From Ferrovibrio terrae_B (GTDB lineage: Bacteria; Pseudomonadota; Alphaproteobacteria; Ferrovibrionales; Ferrovibrionaceae): a stretch of DNA of 64,000 bases. Shown here piece after piece: positions 38,950-48,800 of this stretch (position 1 is the stretch's first letter; every line of letters begins with the position of its first letter). Both the position numbers and the translations under genes were made by a program. The stretch is taken from NCBI RefSeq assembly GCF_943371255.1, contig NZ_CALRUC010000001.1, forward strand, positions 42,532 to 106,531, given 5' to 3'. Below the pieces are notes generated by a model. The model did no database searches. It was not told the DNA's origin and saw only the letters and a list, made by a program, of their open reading frames with translations.

Positions 38950-39788
38950 CAGCCCAGCTCGAATGTGGTGATGCCATAGAGATGCGCGATGTCGACCACC
39001 GGCGCCGCACCCTTATACATGCGCGCGGTCTCGAAGTCCGGTTTCAGGCCGGCGCTTTCGGCGAGTTTCACCGCCTGCGCGTTGGTTTGCGGCACATCAA
39101 GCCAGACCGGGCCGGTGATGCCCTCGCACAGACCGGCGAGCAGGTCGGCGGCCATGGCCGGCGTTGCGGCATACAGCGGCCCGATCTTGTGGCCGCTGCG
39201 GCAGGGCCGGATCACGCCCAGGCCGGCAAGGTCGCCATCGACAATGCAGGCCAGGGCACGATGGCCCGGTGCGGTGAGCCAGGCGGAGAGAAAACCGTCG
39301 CGCGGTGCCGGGAAGAAGCGGCGGTCATAGGCCAGCAGCCGGTCGAAACCGATGCTGCGCGCATCGACCAGCGCGGCAGAGGGCTTGCCGAAGGCCGGTG
39401 TGCCGCCATAGCGGATGTTGCGATGCGCCAGCGCGAAGCCAGATTTGCGGTAATTGTCCTGCTGCGCCAGCACACCATCGAGGCCGACCACGCGTTCGCC
39501 CAGATGCTGCAGTCCGGCCTGCCACACCGCCCAGCCCCTGCCCTTGCCGCGCCAGGCCGGCGCCGCGATGTAGAAGCCGAGGAAGCCGTAGCGGTGGCCG
39601 TAGCGCACCACGGAAACACAGGCGACCGGTTCGCCATCCTGCAGGCCGATCAGGAAGCCCTGCGGATCGGCGGCATGGAAGATGCCGGCATCACTGAGGC
39701 CCGGATTCCAGCCCTCGGCAGCGGCCCAGTCGACAGCGAGATCGAGCTGGGCACGGCTCATCACATGCACGGAAAAACCGGTGGTCAT
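38949..39788 (-). CDS. GNAT family N-acetyltransferase, two-domain type
   Basis: 279 residues. The first GNAT domain contains ACVSVVRYGHRYGFLGFYIA and WRGKGRGWAVW (acetyl-CoA loop), and the second part (RALACIVDGDLAGLGVIRP to DVPQTNAQAVKLAESAGLKP) matches the extra domain of YitH/HolE-like acetyltransferases. The acceptor is probably a small amine or amino acid related to the transported compound, but this is inferred. It lies nine bases after the second permease and touches the racemase-like gene, so it belongs to the transporter operon. Confidence 0.88.
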   Translation of the reverse strand: MTTGFSVHVMSRAQLDLAVDWAAAEGWNPGLSDAGIFHAADPQGFLIGLQDGEPVACVSVVRYGHRYGFLGFYIAAPAWRGKGRGWAVWQAGLQHLGERVVGLDGVLAQQDNYRKSGFALAHRNIRYGGTPAFGKPSAALVDARSIGFDRLLAYDRRFFPAPRDGFLSAWLTAPGHRALACIVDGDLAGLGVIRPCRSGHKIGPLYAATPAMAADLLAGLCEGITGPVWLDVPQTNAQAVKLAESAGLKPDFETARMYKGAAPVVDIAHLYGITTFELG

Positions 39789-39797
39789 GACGTCGGA

Positions 39798-40640
39798 CTA
39801 TACGCCCCTGCCGGCATCGGAGCCATGCCGGGCGCGGCGCCAGCGCACAAAGCTGACGGCGCCGAGCGCCAGAATGATGATGATAAAGGAAAACGCGCTG
39901 GTGACGGTGCCGAGCGCATAGAGCACCGGCGTCGTCACATTGGTGGTCATGGCATAGATTTCCAGCGGCAGGGTGTTGTCGGTGCCGGCCGTCATCAGGG
40001 TGCGGGCGAATTCGTCATAGGACAGCGTGAGGCCGAACAGCGCGATGCCGATCAGGCTGGGCAGGATGATCGGGATCACCACATGCCGGATCACCTGCCA
40101 GGGCGTGGCGCCGAGATCACGGGCGGCTTCCTCGTAGGATTTGTTGAAGCGGTTGAAGATGGCAAACATGATGAGCAGGCCGAATGGCAGCGTCCAGGTC
40201 AGATGCGCGCCGAGCGCCGAGCCATACCAGGTGGTATCCCAGCCGATGATGCGGAACTGCAGGCCGATGCCGAGGCTGACCAGGATGGAGGGCACGATCA
40301 GGCTGGCAATCGCCATGTAGAAGATCACGCCGGCACCCTTGAACCGGTGGCGGAAGGCCAGGCCGCCGGACAGTGCGATCACAACGGTGAGCAGCATGAC
40401 GATGACGCCGAGAGAAAAGCTGCGCGCGAAGCTGCCGGCGAAATCGCCAACCATCTGCTTTTCCGTCAGGTTGCGGAACCAGTTGAGCGAGACACCGCGC
40501 ATCGGGAAGGTCAGGCCGCCTTCCGGTCCCTGGAAGGACAGGATGAAAATGGTCGACATCGGGCCGTAGAGAAACAGCACGAACAGGATGAAAAAGGCAC
40601 CCAGGACGTAGAAGGCCTTGCCGCGTTTCTGGTCGCGCAT
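39798..40640 (-). CDS. ABC transporter permease, PotC-like
   Basis: 280 residues with six predicted membrane segments. The EAA loop near 175-195 (EEAARDLGATPWQVIRHVVI) docks the ATPase. It resembles PotC/YdcV permeases for spermidine, putrescine or opine-like compounds. It begins one base after the other permease. Confidence 0.92.
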   Translation of the reverse strand: MRDQKRGKAFYVLGAFFILFVLFLYGPMSTIFILSFQGPEGGLTFPMRGVSLNWFRNLTEKQMVGDFAGSFARSFSLGVIVMLLTVVIALSGGLAFRHRFKGAGVIFYMAIASLIVPSILVSLGIGLQFRIIGWDTTWYGSALGAHLTWTLPFGLLIMFAIFNRFNKSYEEAARDLGATPWQVIRHVVIPIILPSLIGIALFGLTLSYDEFARTLMTAGTDNTLPLEIYAMTTNVTTPVLYALGTVTSAFSFIIIILALGAVSFVRWRRARHGSDAGRGV

Positions 40641-40641
40641 G

Positions 40642-41490
40642 TCAAAGCTCCTTGCGGATATCGACGATGCGCATCATGCCCGCCACCATCAGCAGCACGA
40701 CGATCAGCAGGATCACCGCATTGGCGGCGGCGGCAGGGTATTGCAGCAGCGAGATGGCATTGGCCATCATCAGGCCGACGGAAGCACTCTGGCCGCCGCT
40801 CATGAAGCGCACGGTGACGAAATCGCCCATCACCAGGGTGACGACGAAGATCGAGCCGATGGCGATGCCGGGCTTGCACAGCGGAATGATCACATTGGTC
40901 AGCACCTGCAGACCGTTGGCGCCGGCGTCATAGGCGGCTTCGATCAGCGAACGGTCGATGCGCATCATCGAATTGAAGATCGGCACGATCATGAACAGCG
41001 TATAGAGATGCACAAAGGCCAGCACGACGGCGAAATCGGAGAACAGCAGGAATTCCAGCGGCTGGTTGACGATGCCGGCATTGACGAGCGCGGAGTTGAG
41101 CAGGCCATTGCGCCCGAGGAACGGAATCCAGGAAATCATCCGGATGATGTTCGAGGTCAGGAATGGCACGGTGCAGATCAGGAAACAGGCGGTCTGCCAG
41201 GTGTCGCTGCGCACATGAAAGGCGAGGAAATAGGCGATGGTGAAGCCGATCGCCAGCGTCACCACCCAGACGATGGCGGCATAGCGCAACGTGTTGAGAT
41301 AGGTGCGGAGCGTGACCGGACTGCTCAGCAATTCCTTGTAATTGGTCAGCACGAAATCGGGGATGATGCGCGCAAAGTCGTAGTCCCAGAAGCTGACCAC
41401 CACGATGGTCAGGATCGGAATCACCAGGAAGGCGCCGAACACGAAGGTGAGCGGCGCGACCTGCAGATATGGAATGTAGTTTTTGTTCAT
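40642..41490 (-). CDS. ABC transporter permease, PotB-like
   Basis: 282 residues from ATG 41,490 (MNKNYIPYLQVAPLTF). Six membrane segments and the EAA loop IEAAYDAGANGLQVLTNVII are visible. PotB/YdcU type. No good Shine-Dalgarno is seen; a GTG at 41,520 is an alternative. It lies 46 bases after the binding-protein gene. Confidence 0.92.
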   Translation of the reverse strand: MNKNYIPYLQVAPLTFVFGAFLVIPILTIVVVSFWDYDFARIIPDFVLTNYKELLSSPVTLRTYLNTLRYAAIVWVVTLAIGFTIAYFLAFHVRSDTWQTACFLICTVPFLTSNIIRMISWIPFLGRNGLLNSALVNAGIVNQPLEFLLFSDFAVVLAFVHLYTLFMIVPIFNSMMRIDRSLIEAAYDAGANGLQVLTNVIIPLCKPGIAIGSIFVVTLVMGDFVTVRFMSGGQSASVGLMMANAISLLQYPAAAANAVILLIVVLLMVAGMMRIVDIRKEL

Positions 41491-41536
41491 CGGACTGGCG
41501 CCGTGCAGGCGAACCTGCACGGCGCTCTTTCCGTCT

Positions 41537-42838
41537 TTAAGCGGCGATGAACTCGTTCCACTTCTGGACCATGTAGCGGTCCTCGTCCATCACGGCATTC
41601 CAGCAGGCGACCTTGCCCATGCGGTTCTCGAACGAACCGCCATCGCGCACAGCGCCGGCCTTTTCCAGCAGCTTGCCATCGGGGCTCATGATGTCGGTCT
41701 TGGCCGGCTGGCCTTCCATCCAGAAGGCCCATTCGTCGGCGCTCATATGCTGCTTGGCGGTATCCAGCACGGCAGAGTAATAGCCCTGGCGGTTCAGATA
41801 GGCGCCGACCCAGCCCGACAGATACCAGTTGATGTATTCATAGGCGGCATCGAGTTCGAGGCCCGTCAGATGCTTGGCGATACCCAGACCGCCACCCCAG
41901 GCGCGATAGCCTTCGGCCAGCGGCTGATAGACGCAGGGGATGCCCTTCGACTTCACGGCGGTGACCGCCGGCGACCACATCGACTGGATGATGACCTCGC
42001 CAGATGCCATCAGGTTGACCGACTCATCGAAGGTCTTCCAGAAGGCGCGGAACTGGCCGGCTTTCTTGGCGGCCGTCATGATCGAGATCGTCTTGTCGAT
42101 CTCGGCCTTGGTCATGTTGCCCTTGTCGCCGTATTTGATCTCGCCCATCGACTCGCAGATCATTGCCGCGTCCATGATGCCGATGGACGGGATGTTCAGG
42201 ATGGACGCCTTGCCCTTGAACTTGGGGTCCATGATGTCCTTCCAGTTGGTGATCGGGCGACCGACCAGATCCGGACGGATGCCGAGCGTATCGGCGTTGT
42301 AGATGGTCGGGATCATGGTCATCCACTGGGTCTGCGACTTGGCAAACTTGGTGGAGTCCTTGCCCTCGACGAAGCCGACGCTGTGCGGCGCGGTGCCCTG
42401 CGCGATCACGCTGTCGGGCTTGAGCTTGCCGCTGAGGAACAGCGGCACGATCTTGTCGACATTCTTGATCTTCTTGGTGTCCATCGGCTGCATCACGCCG
42501 GCCGGGAACACCTTCTTGCAAATCCAGTATTCGATATCGGCGATGTCAAACGACTTCGGCTGCGTCACGGCGCGCTGCGCCACCGCATCGGAATCAAGCG
42601 CGGTCATCTGCAGGGTGATGCCGGTATCGGCCTTGCACTTCTCGGCAATGGCATTGAGGTTCGACACGCCGGTGCCGAACTGGCGCAGCGTCACATTCTT
42701 GATGTTCTGCGCCCAGATCGTCGGGAAGCCGGTGAGCGCACCGCTGCCGGCCGCCAGACCGATGCCGGCCGCCGCGCCCTTCAGCACGGTACGGCGATTC
42801 ACGCCACGCGTTTTACCCGTCATCTTGTCCTTAGCCAT
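41537..42838 (-). CDS. ABC transporter substrate-binding protein, Tat-exported, PotD-like
   Basis: 433 residues from ATG 42,838, with GGAGG upstream. The N-terminus carries a twin-arginine signal (NRRTVLKGAAAGIGLAAGSG). The mature protein has the PotD/ Fbp-type bilobed plan with YGDKGNMTKAEIDKT, SPAVTAVKSKGIPCVYQPL and GGGLGIAKH segments. Tat export means that it folds in the cytoplasm first. The ligand is probably a polyamine- or opine-like amine; the family does not fix it. Confidence 0.92.
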   Translation of the reverse strand: MAKDKMTGKTRGVNRRTVLKGAAAGIGLAAGSGALTGFPTIWAQNIKNVTLRQFGTGVSNLNAIAEKCKADTGITLQMTALDSDAVAQRAVTQPKSFDIADIEYWICKKVFPAGVMQPMDTKKIKNVDKIVPLFLSGKLKPDSVIAQGTAPHSVGFVEGKDSTKFAKSQTQWMTMIPTIYNADTLGIRPDLVGRPITNWKDIMDPKFKGKASILNIPSIGIMDAAMICESMGEIKYGDKGNMTKAEIDKTISIMTAAKKAGQFRAFWKTFDESVNLMASGEVIIQSMWSPAVTAVKSKGIPCVYQPLAEGYRAWGGGLGIAKHLTGLELDAAYEYINWYLSGWVGAYLNRQGYYSAVLDTAKQHMSADEWAFWMEGQPAKTDIMSPDGKLLEKAGAVRDGGSFENRMGKVACWNAVMDEDRYMVQKWNEFIAA

Positions 42839-42879
42839 GTCAGCCTCCGCTGCTTTGTTATGCGGCCCGATGCCGCCCG

Positions 42880-43965
42880 TTAGTCCTCGAGGATATGGAC
42901 ATCCCCAAGTTTCCATGACACCGCGGCCGCATCGCCCACGGCGACCGGCGCGGCAAAGAAGGTTGCCTCATCGACGGCAACCGCGAATTCGTTCTCGTCG
43001 ATGCTGCAGTCCGGCAAACCCTGCGGCGTGATGCCGACATGTACCATGCTGCCGAGATATTCGACCGCACGCACGGTGCCACTGAAGCCGGCCTGGCCGC
43101 CGGAGGCCGGCCCCAGCCTGGCATGATCGGCGCGCACGGAAATGCGGCGGCGGGCGCCACCCATGCCGGGCGCCAGCGCAATGCCGACATTGCCGGGCAG
43201 CTGGATGCTGCCATCGGCCTGATCGACCGCGCAGTCGAGGATGTTATGGCCACCGATGAAGCGGGCAACAAAAGCTGTGCGCGGCTTGTTGAAGACATCG
43301 CGCGCCGAAGAGGCCTGCTCAATGCGGCCCTTGTTCATCACCACGACCAGATCGGCCAGTGCCATCGCCTCTTCCTGGCTGTGGGTGACATGGATGAAGC
43401 TGATCCCGAGTTCCTTCTGCAGGCGCTTCAGCTCCTCGCGCATGCGGGCGCGCAGGAAGGGATCGAGCGCCGAGAGCGGCTCGTCGAGCAGCAGGGCGGA
43501 TGGCCCGGTAATCAATGCACGCGCCAGCGCGATACGCTGCTGCTGGCCACCGGACAGCTGCGCCGGCAGCCGGGCGGCGTAGTCCTGCATGTCGACCAGC
43601 CGCAGCAGCTCCATCGCCCTGGCGCGGCGCTCGGCCTTGGCCACGCCCTTCATCTTCAGGCTGAAGGCGACATTGTCGACACAGTCGAGATGCGGGAACA
43701 GCGCGTAATTCTGGAACATCATCGCCGTGCCGCGCTTGGCCGGCGGCAGGGTGTTGATCACCTCGTTGCCGAGCAGGATATCGCCGTCGGAAATCTCTTC
43801 ATGGCCGGCAATCATGCGCAGCGTGCTGCTCTTGCCGCAGCCGCTGGGACCCAGCAGGCAGCAATAGGTGCCGGCCGGAATTTTCAGACTGATCGAGTCG
43901 ACAGCAATGGCGCCGCCGTAGCGTTTGAGCACTGCCGCCAGCTCGATATCGCCCTTGTCTGCCAT
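42880..43965 (-). CDS. ABC transporter ATP-binding protein, PotA-like
   Basis: 361 residues. Walker A is GPSGCGKSSTLR, the signature LSGGQQQRIALARAL, Walker B LLLDEPLSALDP, and a C-terminal TOBE domain (about 290-350) completes the PotA type. It is the first gene of the operon and drives the two permeases at 39.8-41.5 kb. The upstream 189 bases (43,966-44,154) hold no gene; a promoter is expected there but no clear one is seen. Confidence 0.94.
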   Translation of the reverse strand: MADKGDIELAAVLKRYGGAIAVDSISLKIPAGTYCCLLGPSGCGKSSTLRMIAGHEEISDGDILLGNEVINTLPPAKRGTAMMFQNYALFPHLDCVDNVAFSLKMKGVAKAERRARAMELLRLVDMQDYAARLPAQLSGGQQQRIALARALITGPSALLLDEPLSALDPFLRARMREELKRLQKELGISFIHVTHSQEEAMALADLVVVMNKGRIEQASSARDVFNKPRTAFVARFIGGHNILDCAVDQADGSIQLPGNVGIALAPGMGGARRRISVRADHARLGPASGGQAGFSGTVRAVEYLGSMVHVGITPQGLPDCSIDENEFAVAVDEATFFAAPVAVGDAAAVSWKLGDVHILED

Positions 43966-44154
43966 CGTGTAATCCGCACCGGGTTCGTTGCGCGGGAGCG
44001 ATGCAAGGCAGATGCCAGCCGCCGGTTGCGGGGGCTTTTCACGGCATCAGGCAGAATCGTATGCAATCGCTGTATGCAGCAATCGGCCGCGCTGGCGACT
44101 GGTGGTCAATATTTGGGCGGAATCAGACGATCTGCTTGAGAAAACGGCGGGACG

Positions 44155-44904
44155 TCAGTCGCCCGCCGCAGCGAGGTCGGGAAACACCTGGGCGACAAAG
44201 CGCGGATAGGTTTCGGCGATATCCCGGGCGATCCGGGTGCGCATGAGCGCCAGTGTCTCGGCATCGGGCGCGGCCGTGGCCGGAACCGTGGCCGGGCAAT
44301 CGAAGTCGAAGCCGGTGTTGTCGCGCACCTCTTCCACCGTATGGCCGGGATGCACACTCTCCAGCCGAAAGCGGCACTGCTCGCGGTCGAAGGCAAACCA
44401 GCACAGATTGGTCAGCAGCCCGATGGGGCCGCCAGGACGGTAGGTGCCGTCATTCTGCGGCCCGGCCGAGGAAATGAAATCCACCTTCGGCACCAGCACA
44501 CGGCGGGTATGCTCCTCGCGAAACAGGATCACGCGCGGCACCAGATAATAGAGGGAGCCCGAGCCGAACGAGCCGGGCCAACGCACATCGGTTTGCGGAT
44601 ACGCGCCGCCGGCACCGACCAGATTGATATTGGCCTGGCCGTCGATCTGGCCGCCGCCGAGGAAGAAGGCATCGAGCCGCCCCTGCCCCGCGAGATCGAA
44701 CAGTTCGACGCCGCCATCGCAGAGGAAATCGTTGCGCACGCTGCCCAGCACATTGACCCGCATGCGACCGCCGGATTGCGCACGCGCCAGCAGCGCGCCA
44801 GCACCCGGGATCGGCGAGGATGCGCCGGTGGCGACCAGCCGGCAGCCCTGCAGCAGGCGGGCAATGGTGTTGATCAGCAGTTCCTGGCGACTGAACGCGC
44901 TCAT
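44155..44904 (-). CDS. CoA-transferase subunit beta
   Basis: 249 residues from ATG 44,904, which shares a base with the TGA of the alpha subunit. The beta pattern is clear: GASSPIPGAGALLARAQSGG, AFFLGGGQIDGQANINLVG, VDFISSAGPQNDGTYRPGGP and a final VFPDL helix. It resembles IpdB-type subunits, which act on steroid-ring acyl-CoA as hydrolases or lyases rather than as transferases, so the name is provisional. It functions as a dimer with the alpha subunit. Confidence 0.88.
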   Translation of the reverse strand: MSAFSRQELLINTIARLLQGCRLVATGASSPIPGAGALLARAQSGGRMRVNVLGSVRNDFLCDGGVELFDLAGQGRLDAFFLGGGQIDGQANINLVGAGGAYPQTDVRWPGSFGSGSLYYLVPRVILFREEHTRRVLVPKVDFISSAGPQNDGTYRPGGPIGLLTNLCWFAFDREQCRFRLESVHPGHTVEEVRDNTGFDFDCPATVPATAAPDAETLALMRTRIARDIAETYPRFVAQVFPDLAAAGD

Positions 44905-45746
44905 CACTCGGCCGCCTTCTGCTCATGCACGAATTCATCGCAATAGCGCGCGAAGCCTTCGGGCGTGCGGGCCATCTCGCCATAGAGCTTCAGATGCGCC
45001 TCGTCATAGTCGTAGATATCCCACAGCTTGATCGGCCAGGCGCCGCGCGGTGCCTCGGCAATGCCGCCGATATAGGCCGCCGTCAGCGTGCCGGCCGCGC
45101 TCTCCTCACTGGCGAGCAGGTCGATGTCGCGGATCTCCTCCACCGTCACCAGCGAGGCGGTGGAGGCGTGCGCCATCGCCACCAGCTCGCGCCGGCGGCC
45201 GATGAAGACATTGCCATTGCGGTCGGCAAAGGGCGCATGGAAGACGGCGAAATCCGGTTTGATCGCCGGCAGCAGCACAATAGGGTCGCGGCGTTCCGTC
45301 TCGAAGGGATTGTCGATCACCTGCCAGTCGGGGCGGTTCTTCAAAAGATCGGTGCCGAGCAGGCCGCGCAGCGGCATGAAGGGCAGGCCCTTGCCGGCGG
45401 CCTGAATCGCCGCATGCACGGCGGGACAGGTGGCATCCATCATGCGGAACTGTCTGGCTTTCAGCCCGGCCTGGAAGCGATGGGCAGTGCCGTATTCGCC
45501 CAGCGTGATCGCCGAGGTCTCCACCGTGCCGATGCAACCGGCGCCGGCCAGCATGTCGACCTGCAAACCTGAAATCGGCACGCAGACCACATGCAGGTCG
45601 CGCAGGCCACGCCGGATCATCGCCCGCGTCAGCGCCATCGCCACGCCGGAATAATCCGGCGGCACGGCAATCTTGGCGCCGTTGGGGATTTCAGCGGCGA
45701 GCTGGTCGAGGCTGCTAACGGGCACCTGTCCGGCAAGTCGGGTCAT
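44904..45746 (-). CDS. CoA-transferase subunit alpha
   Basis: 280 residues with GGGAGG upstream of ATG 45,746. It has PNGAKIAVPPDYSGVAMAL, PFMPLRGLLGTDLLKN and the FADRNGNVFIGRRRELVAMA segment of IpdA/GctA-type alpha subunits. With the beta subunit it handles an acyl-CoA; the donor and acceptor are unknown. The pair stands between putA and the ABC operon and is 83 bases from putA. Confidence 0.88.
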   Translation of the reverse strand: MTRLAGQVPVSSLDQLAAEIPNGAKIAVPPDYSGVAMALTRAMIRRGLRDLHVVCVPISGLQVDMLAGAGCIGTVETSAITLGEYGTAHRFQAGLKARQFRMMDATCPAVHAAIQAAGKGLPFMPLRGLLGTDLLKNRPDWQVIDNPFETERRDPIVLLPAIKPDFAVFHAPFADRNGNVFIGRRRELVAMAHASTASLVTVEEIRDIDLLASEESAAGTLTAAYIGGIAEAPRGAWPIKLWDIYDYDEAHLKLYGEMARTPEGFARYCDEFVHEQKAAE

Positions 45747-45829
45747 CGCGCGTTCCTCCCGCGTCCGTTCTTGCGTCCATTGTGGCGCAATCGCCGGGCA
45801 AGGCAACCCGGCAATCGTAAAAAGACGGC

Positions 45830-48800
45830 CTAGCCGATGCTCATCAGGCTGGCATTGCCGCCGGCCGCGGTGGTGTTGGTGCTGACCGTGCGTTCGGCCA
45901 TCAGCAGCTCCAGCGGATAATCGCCGGCGGCATCCGCCGTGTGGATTGGCACGATCCGTTCGCTGTCCACCGCTGTCCGCTGCGCCCATTGCACAAGCGT
46001 GTCGCCGGCGCCGGCGAACAGGATGGCATCCGCTTGCCCCTGATGGCCGATCCGCTCGCGCAGGTCCGCCGGCAGGTCGCGGAACAGCTCGATGAACGGT
46101 TCCGGCACGATGGCGCGATTGCCGGTCGCCAGCGCAGCCGCCACCTGCAGCAGCAGGTCTTCGGGTGCGGTGGCCTCGCAGCGTATGCTGCCGCGCGGCA
46201 GCAGGATGTAGAGGTTGCGTTCGCCCACCGGTCCGGGCAGCTCGCGCACCAGCCCCGGCAGATTGCGCGGCAGCAGTGCCGCACAGCGCTGCGCGACCGC
46301 CGCATGCCGTTGCTGCAGCCAGCCGTGATAGAGCGCGAGCAGCGCGTTGCTGCCCTGCCCGCTCATGCCTGCGACGGGCGGCGCCGCACTCAGCAGGCGA
46401 TGCAGGTAAAGCGGCCCGCCGGCCTTGGGGCCGGTGCCCGACAGGCCATGGCCGCCAAACGGCTGCACACCCACCACGGCGCCGATGATGTTGCGGTTGA
46501 CATAGAGATTGCCGGCTTCGATCCGCTGGGTGACATGGGCGATGGTCTCGTCGATGCGGCTGTGCAGGCCGAAGGTGAGGCCGTAGCCGGACTGGTTGAT
46601 CTGGTCGATCAGCGCATCGAGATTTTCGCGGCGGTAGCGCACCACATGCAGCACCGGGCCGAACACCTCGGCCTTGAGATCCGACACCTTGGCCAGTTCG
46701 ATCACGGTGGGCGGCACAAAGGTGCCATGGCGCGCCTGTTCCGGCAGGGCCAGCTGCTCGATGCGGCATTTCTTCGCCCGCATGGCTTCGATATGGCTCA
46801 GGATCGACTGCTGCGCCGATGCCGTGATCACCGGGCCGACATCGACCGAGAGACGATCCGGCGATCCGATGCTGAGTTCGGCCATGGCGCCCTTCAGCAT
46901 CTTCAGCACGTGATCGGCGATATCCTCCTGCAGACAGAGAATGCGCAAGGCCGAACAACGCTGCCCGGCAGAATCGAAGGCAGAAGCCAGCACATCGGCC
47001 ACCACCTGCTCCGGCAGGGCGGAAGAGTCGACGATCATGGCATTGAGTCCGCCGGTCTCGGCGATCAGCGGCACCGGCTTGCCGTCTGGCGTCAGGCGCG
47101 ATGCGAGCTGCTTCTGGATCAGGCGGGCGACTTCGGTGGAGCCGGTGAACATCACGCCGCGGATGCGGGTATCGCCGACCAATGCGGCACCGACACGGCC
47201 ATCGCCGGGCAGCAGCTGCAGCGCACCGGCCGGCACGCCGGCCTCGCGCAGGATCTGCACCGCCTGGGCGGCGATCAGCGGGGTTTCCTCCGCCGGCTTG
47301 GCCAGCACGACATTGCCGGCTGCCAGTGCAGCCGCCACCTGGCCGGTGAAAATCGCCAGCGGGAAATTCCACGGGCTGATGCAGACCACCGGCCCGAGCG
47401 GACGATGGGTGTCGTTGGAGAACTCCGTCGCCACGCTTTCAGCGTAGTAGCGCAGGAAATCGACCGCCTCGCGCACCTCGCCGATGGCATTGGGCAGCGA
47501 CTTGCCGGCCTCGCGCACGATCAGGCCGAGCAGCTGCGGCATGCGCGTCTCCAGCAGGTCGGCGGCGCGCGCCAGGCATTGCGCCCGCTCGGCCGGCGGC
47601 GTGGCCTGCCAGATCGGCGCGGCGCCGATCGCGCCAGCGACGGCCTGTGTCACCTGCGCTGTGGTTGCCGGAACCATCTGGCCGACGATATCGCCGCGGC
47701 TGGCCGGGTTGCGCACGGCCTGCGCCTCGCCCTGCTCCGCCGCGCCATCGCTGAGCAGCGGCACCGCACGCCAGCTGTGATCGGCGCCGGACAGCAAAGC
47801 CGCCGACAGCGAGGCCAGGCGCTGTTCATTGGAGAGGTCGATGCCGGTGGAATTGCGGCGCTGGCCCAGCATGTCGCGCGGCAGGGCAATCTTTGGATGC
47901 GGCATGCCAAGCGGCTGGATGCCCCTGGCGGTCTCGACCGGATCGGCGATCAGGCTGTCGAGCGAAATCGCCTGGTCGGCGATCTGGTTGACGAAGGAGG
48001 TGTTGGCGCCGTTTTCCAGCAGGCGGCGCACCAGATAGGCCAGCAGGGTTTCATGGGTGCCGACCGGCGCATAGATGCGACACGGTCGGTTCAGCTTGTC
48101 GCGCCCGACCACCTCTTCATACAGCGGCTCGCCCATGCCATGCAGGCACTGGAATTCATACTGGCCGGTATAATAATTCTCGCCCGCCATCGTATGGATG
48201 GTGGCCAGCGTCTGCGCATTGTGGGTGGCGAATTGCGGATAGACCGCATCGGGTGCGGCCAGCAGTTTGCGCGCGCAGGCCAGATACGACACGTCGGTAT
48301 GCACCTTGCGCGTATAGACCGGGAAGCCTTCGAGACCATCGACCTGGGCGCGCTTGATCTCGCTGTCCCAGTAGGCGCCTTTCACCAGACGCACCATCAG
48401 GCGGTGGTCGCTGCGGCGACCGAGATCGATGATCCAGTCGAGCACGAAGGGTGCGCGTTTCTGATAGGCCTGCACGACAAAACCGATGCCGTTCCAGCCG
48501 GCCAGCTCCGGGTCGAAGCACAGGCTTTCCAGCAGGTCGAGCGAGATTTCCAGCCGGTCGGCTTCCTCGGCATCGATGTTGAGTCCGATATCGTAGCGCC
48601 GCGCCAGCAGCGTGAGCGCCTTCAGCCGCGGCAGCAGCTCGGCCTTCACGCGCTCCAGATTGGCGCGGTTGTAGCGCGGATGCAGCGCCGAGAGCTTCAC
48701 CGAGATGCCGGGGCCTTCATAGATGCCGCGCTTGGCCGCCGCCTTGCCGATGGCATGGATCGCCTGTTCGTAATCGGCGTAATAGCGCTGTGCATCGGCC

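Noticed and set aside
45775..45829. Terminator between putA and the CoA-transferase genes
   Set aside because: GCCGGGTTGCCTTGCCCGGC can fold, but no T run follows on the minus strand; the T run is on the wrong side.
45747..47372. Upstream extension of the CoA-transferase alpha frame through the 3' half of putA
   Set aside because: The extension overlaps putA in another frame on the same strand; the family N-terminus and a GGGAGG site support the start at 45,746.
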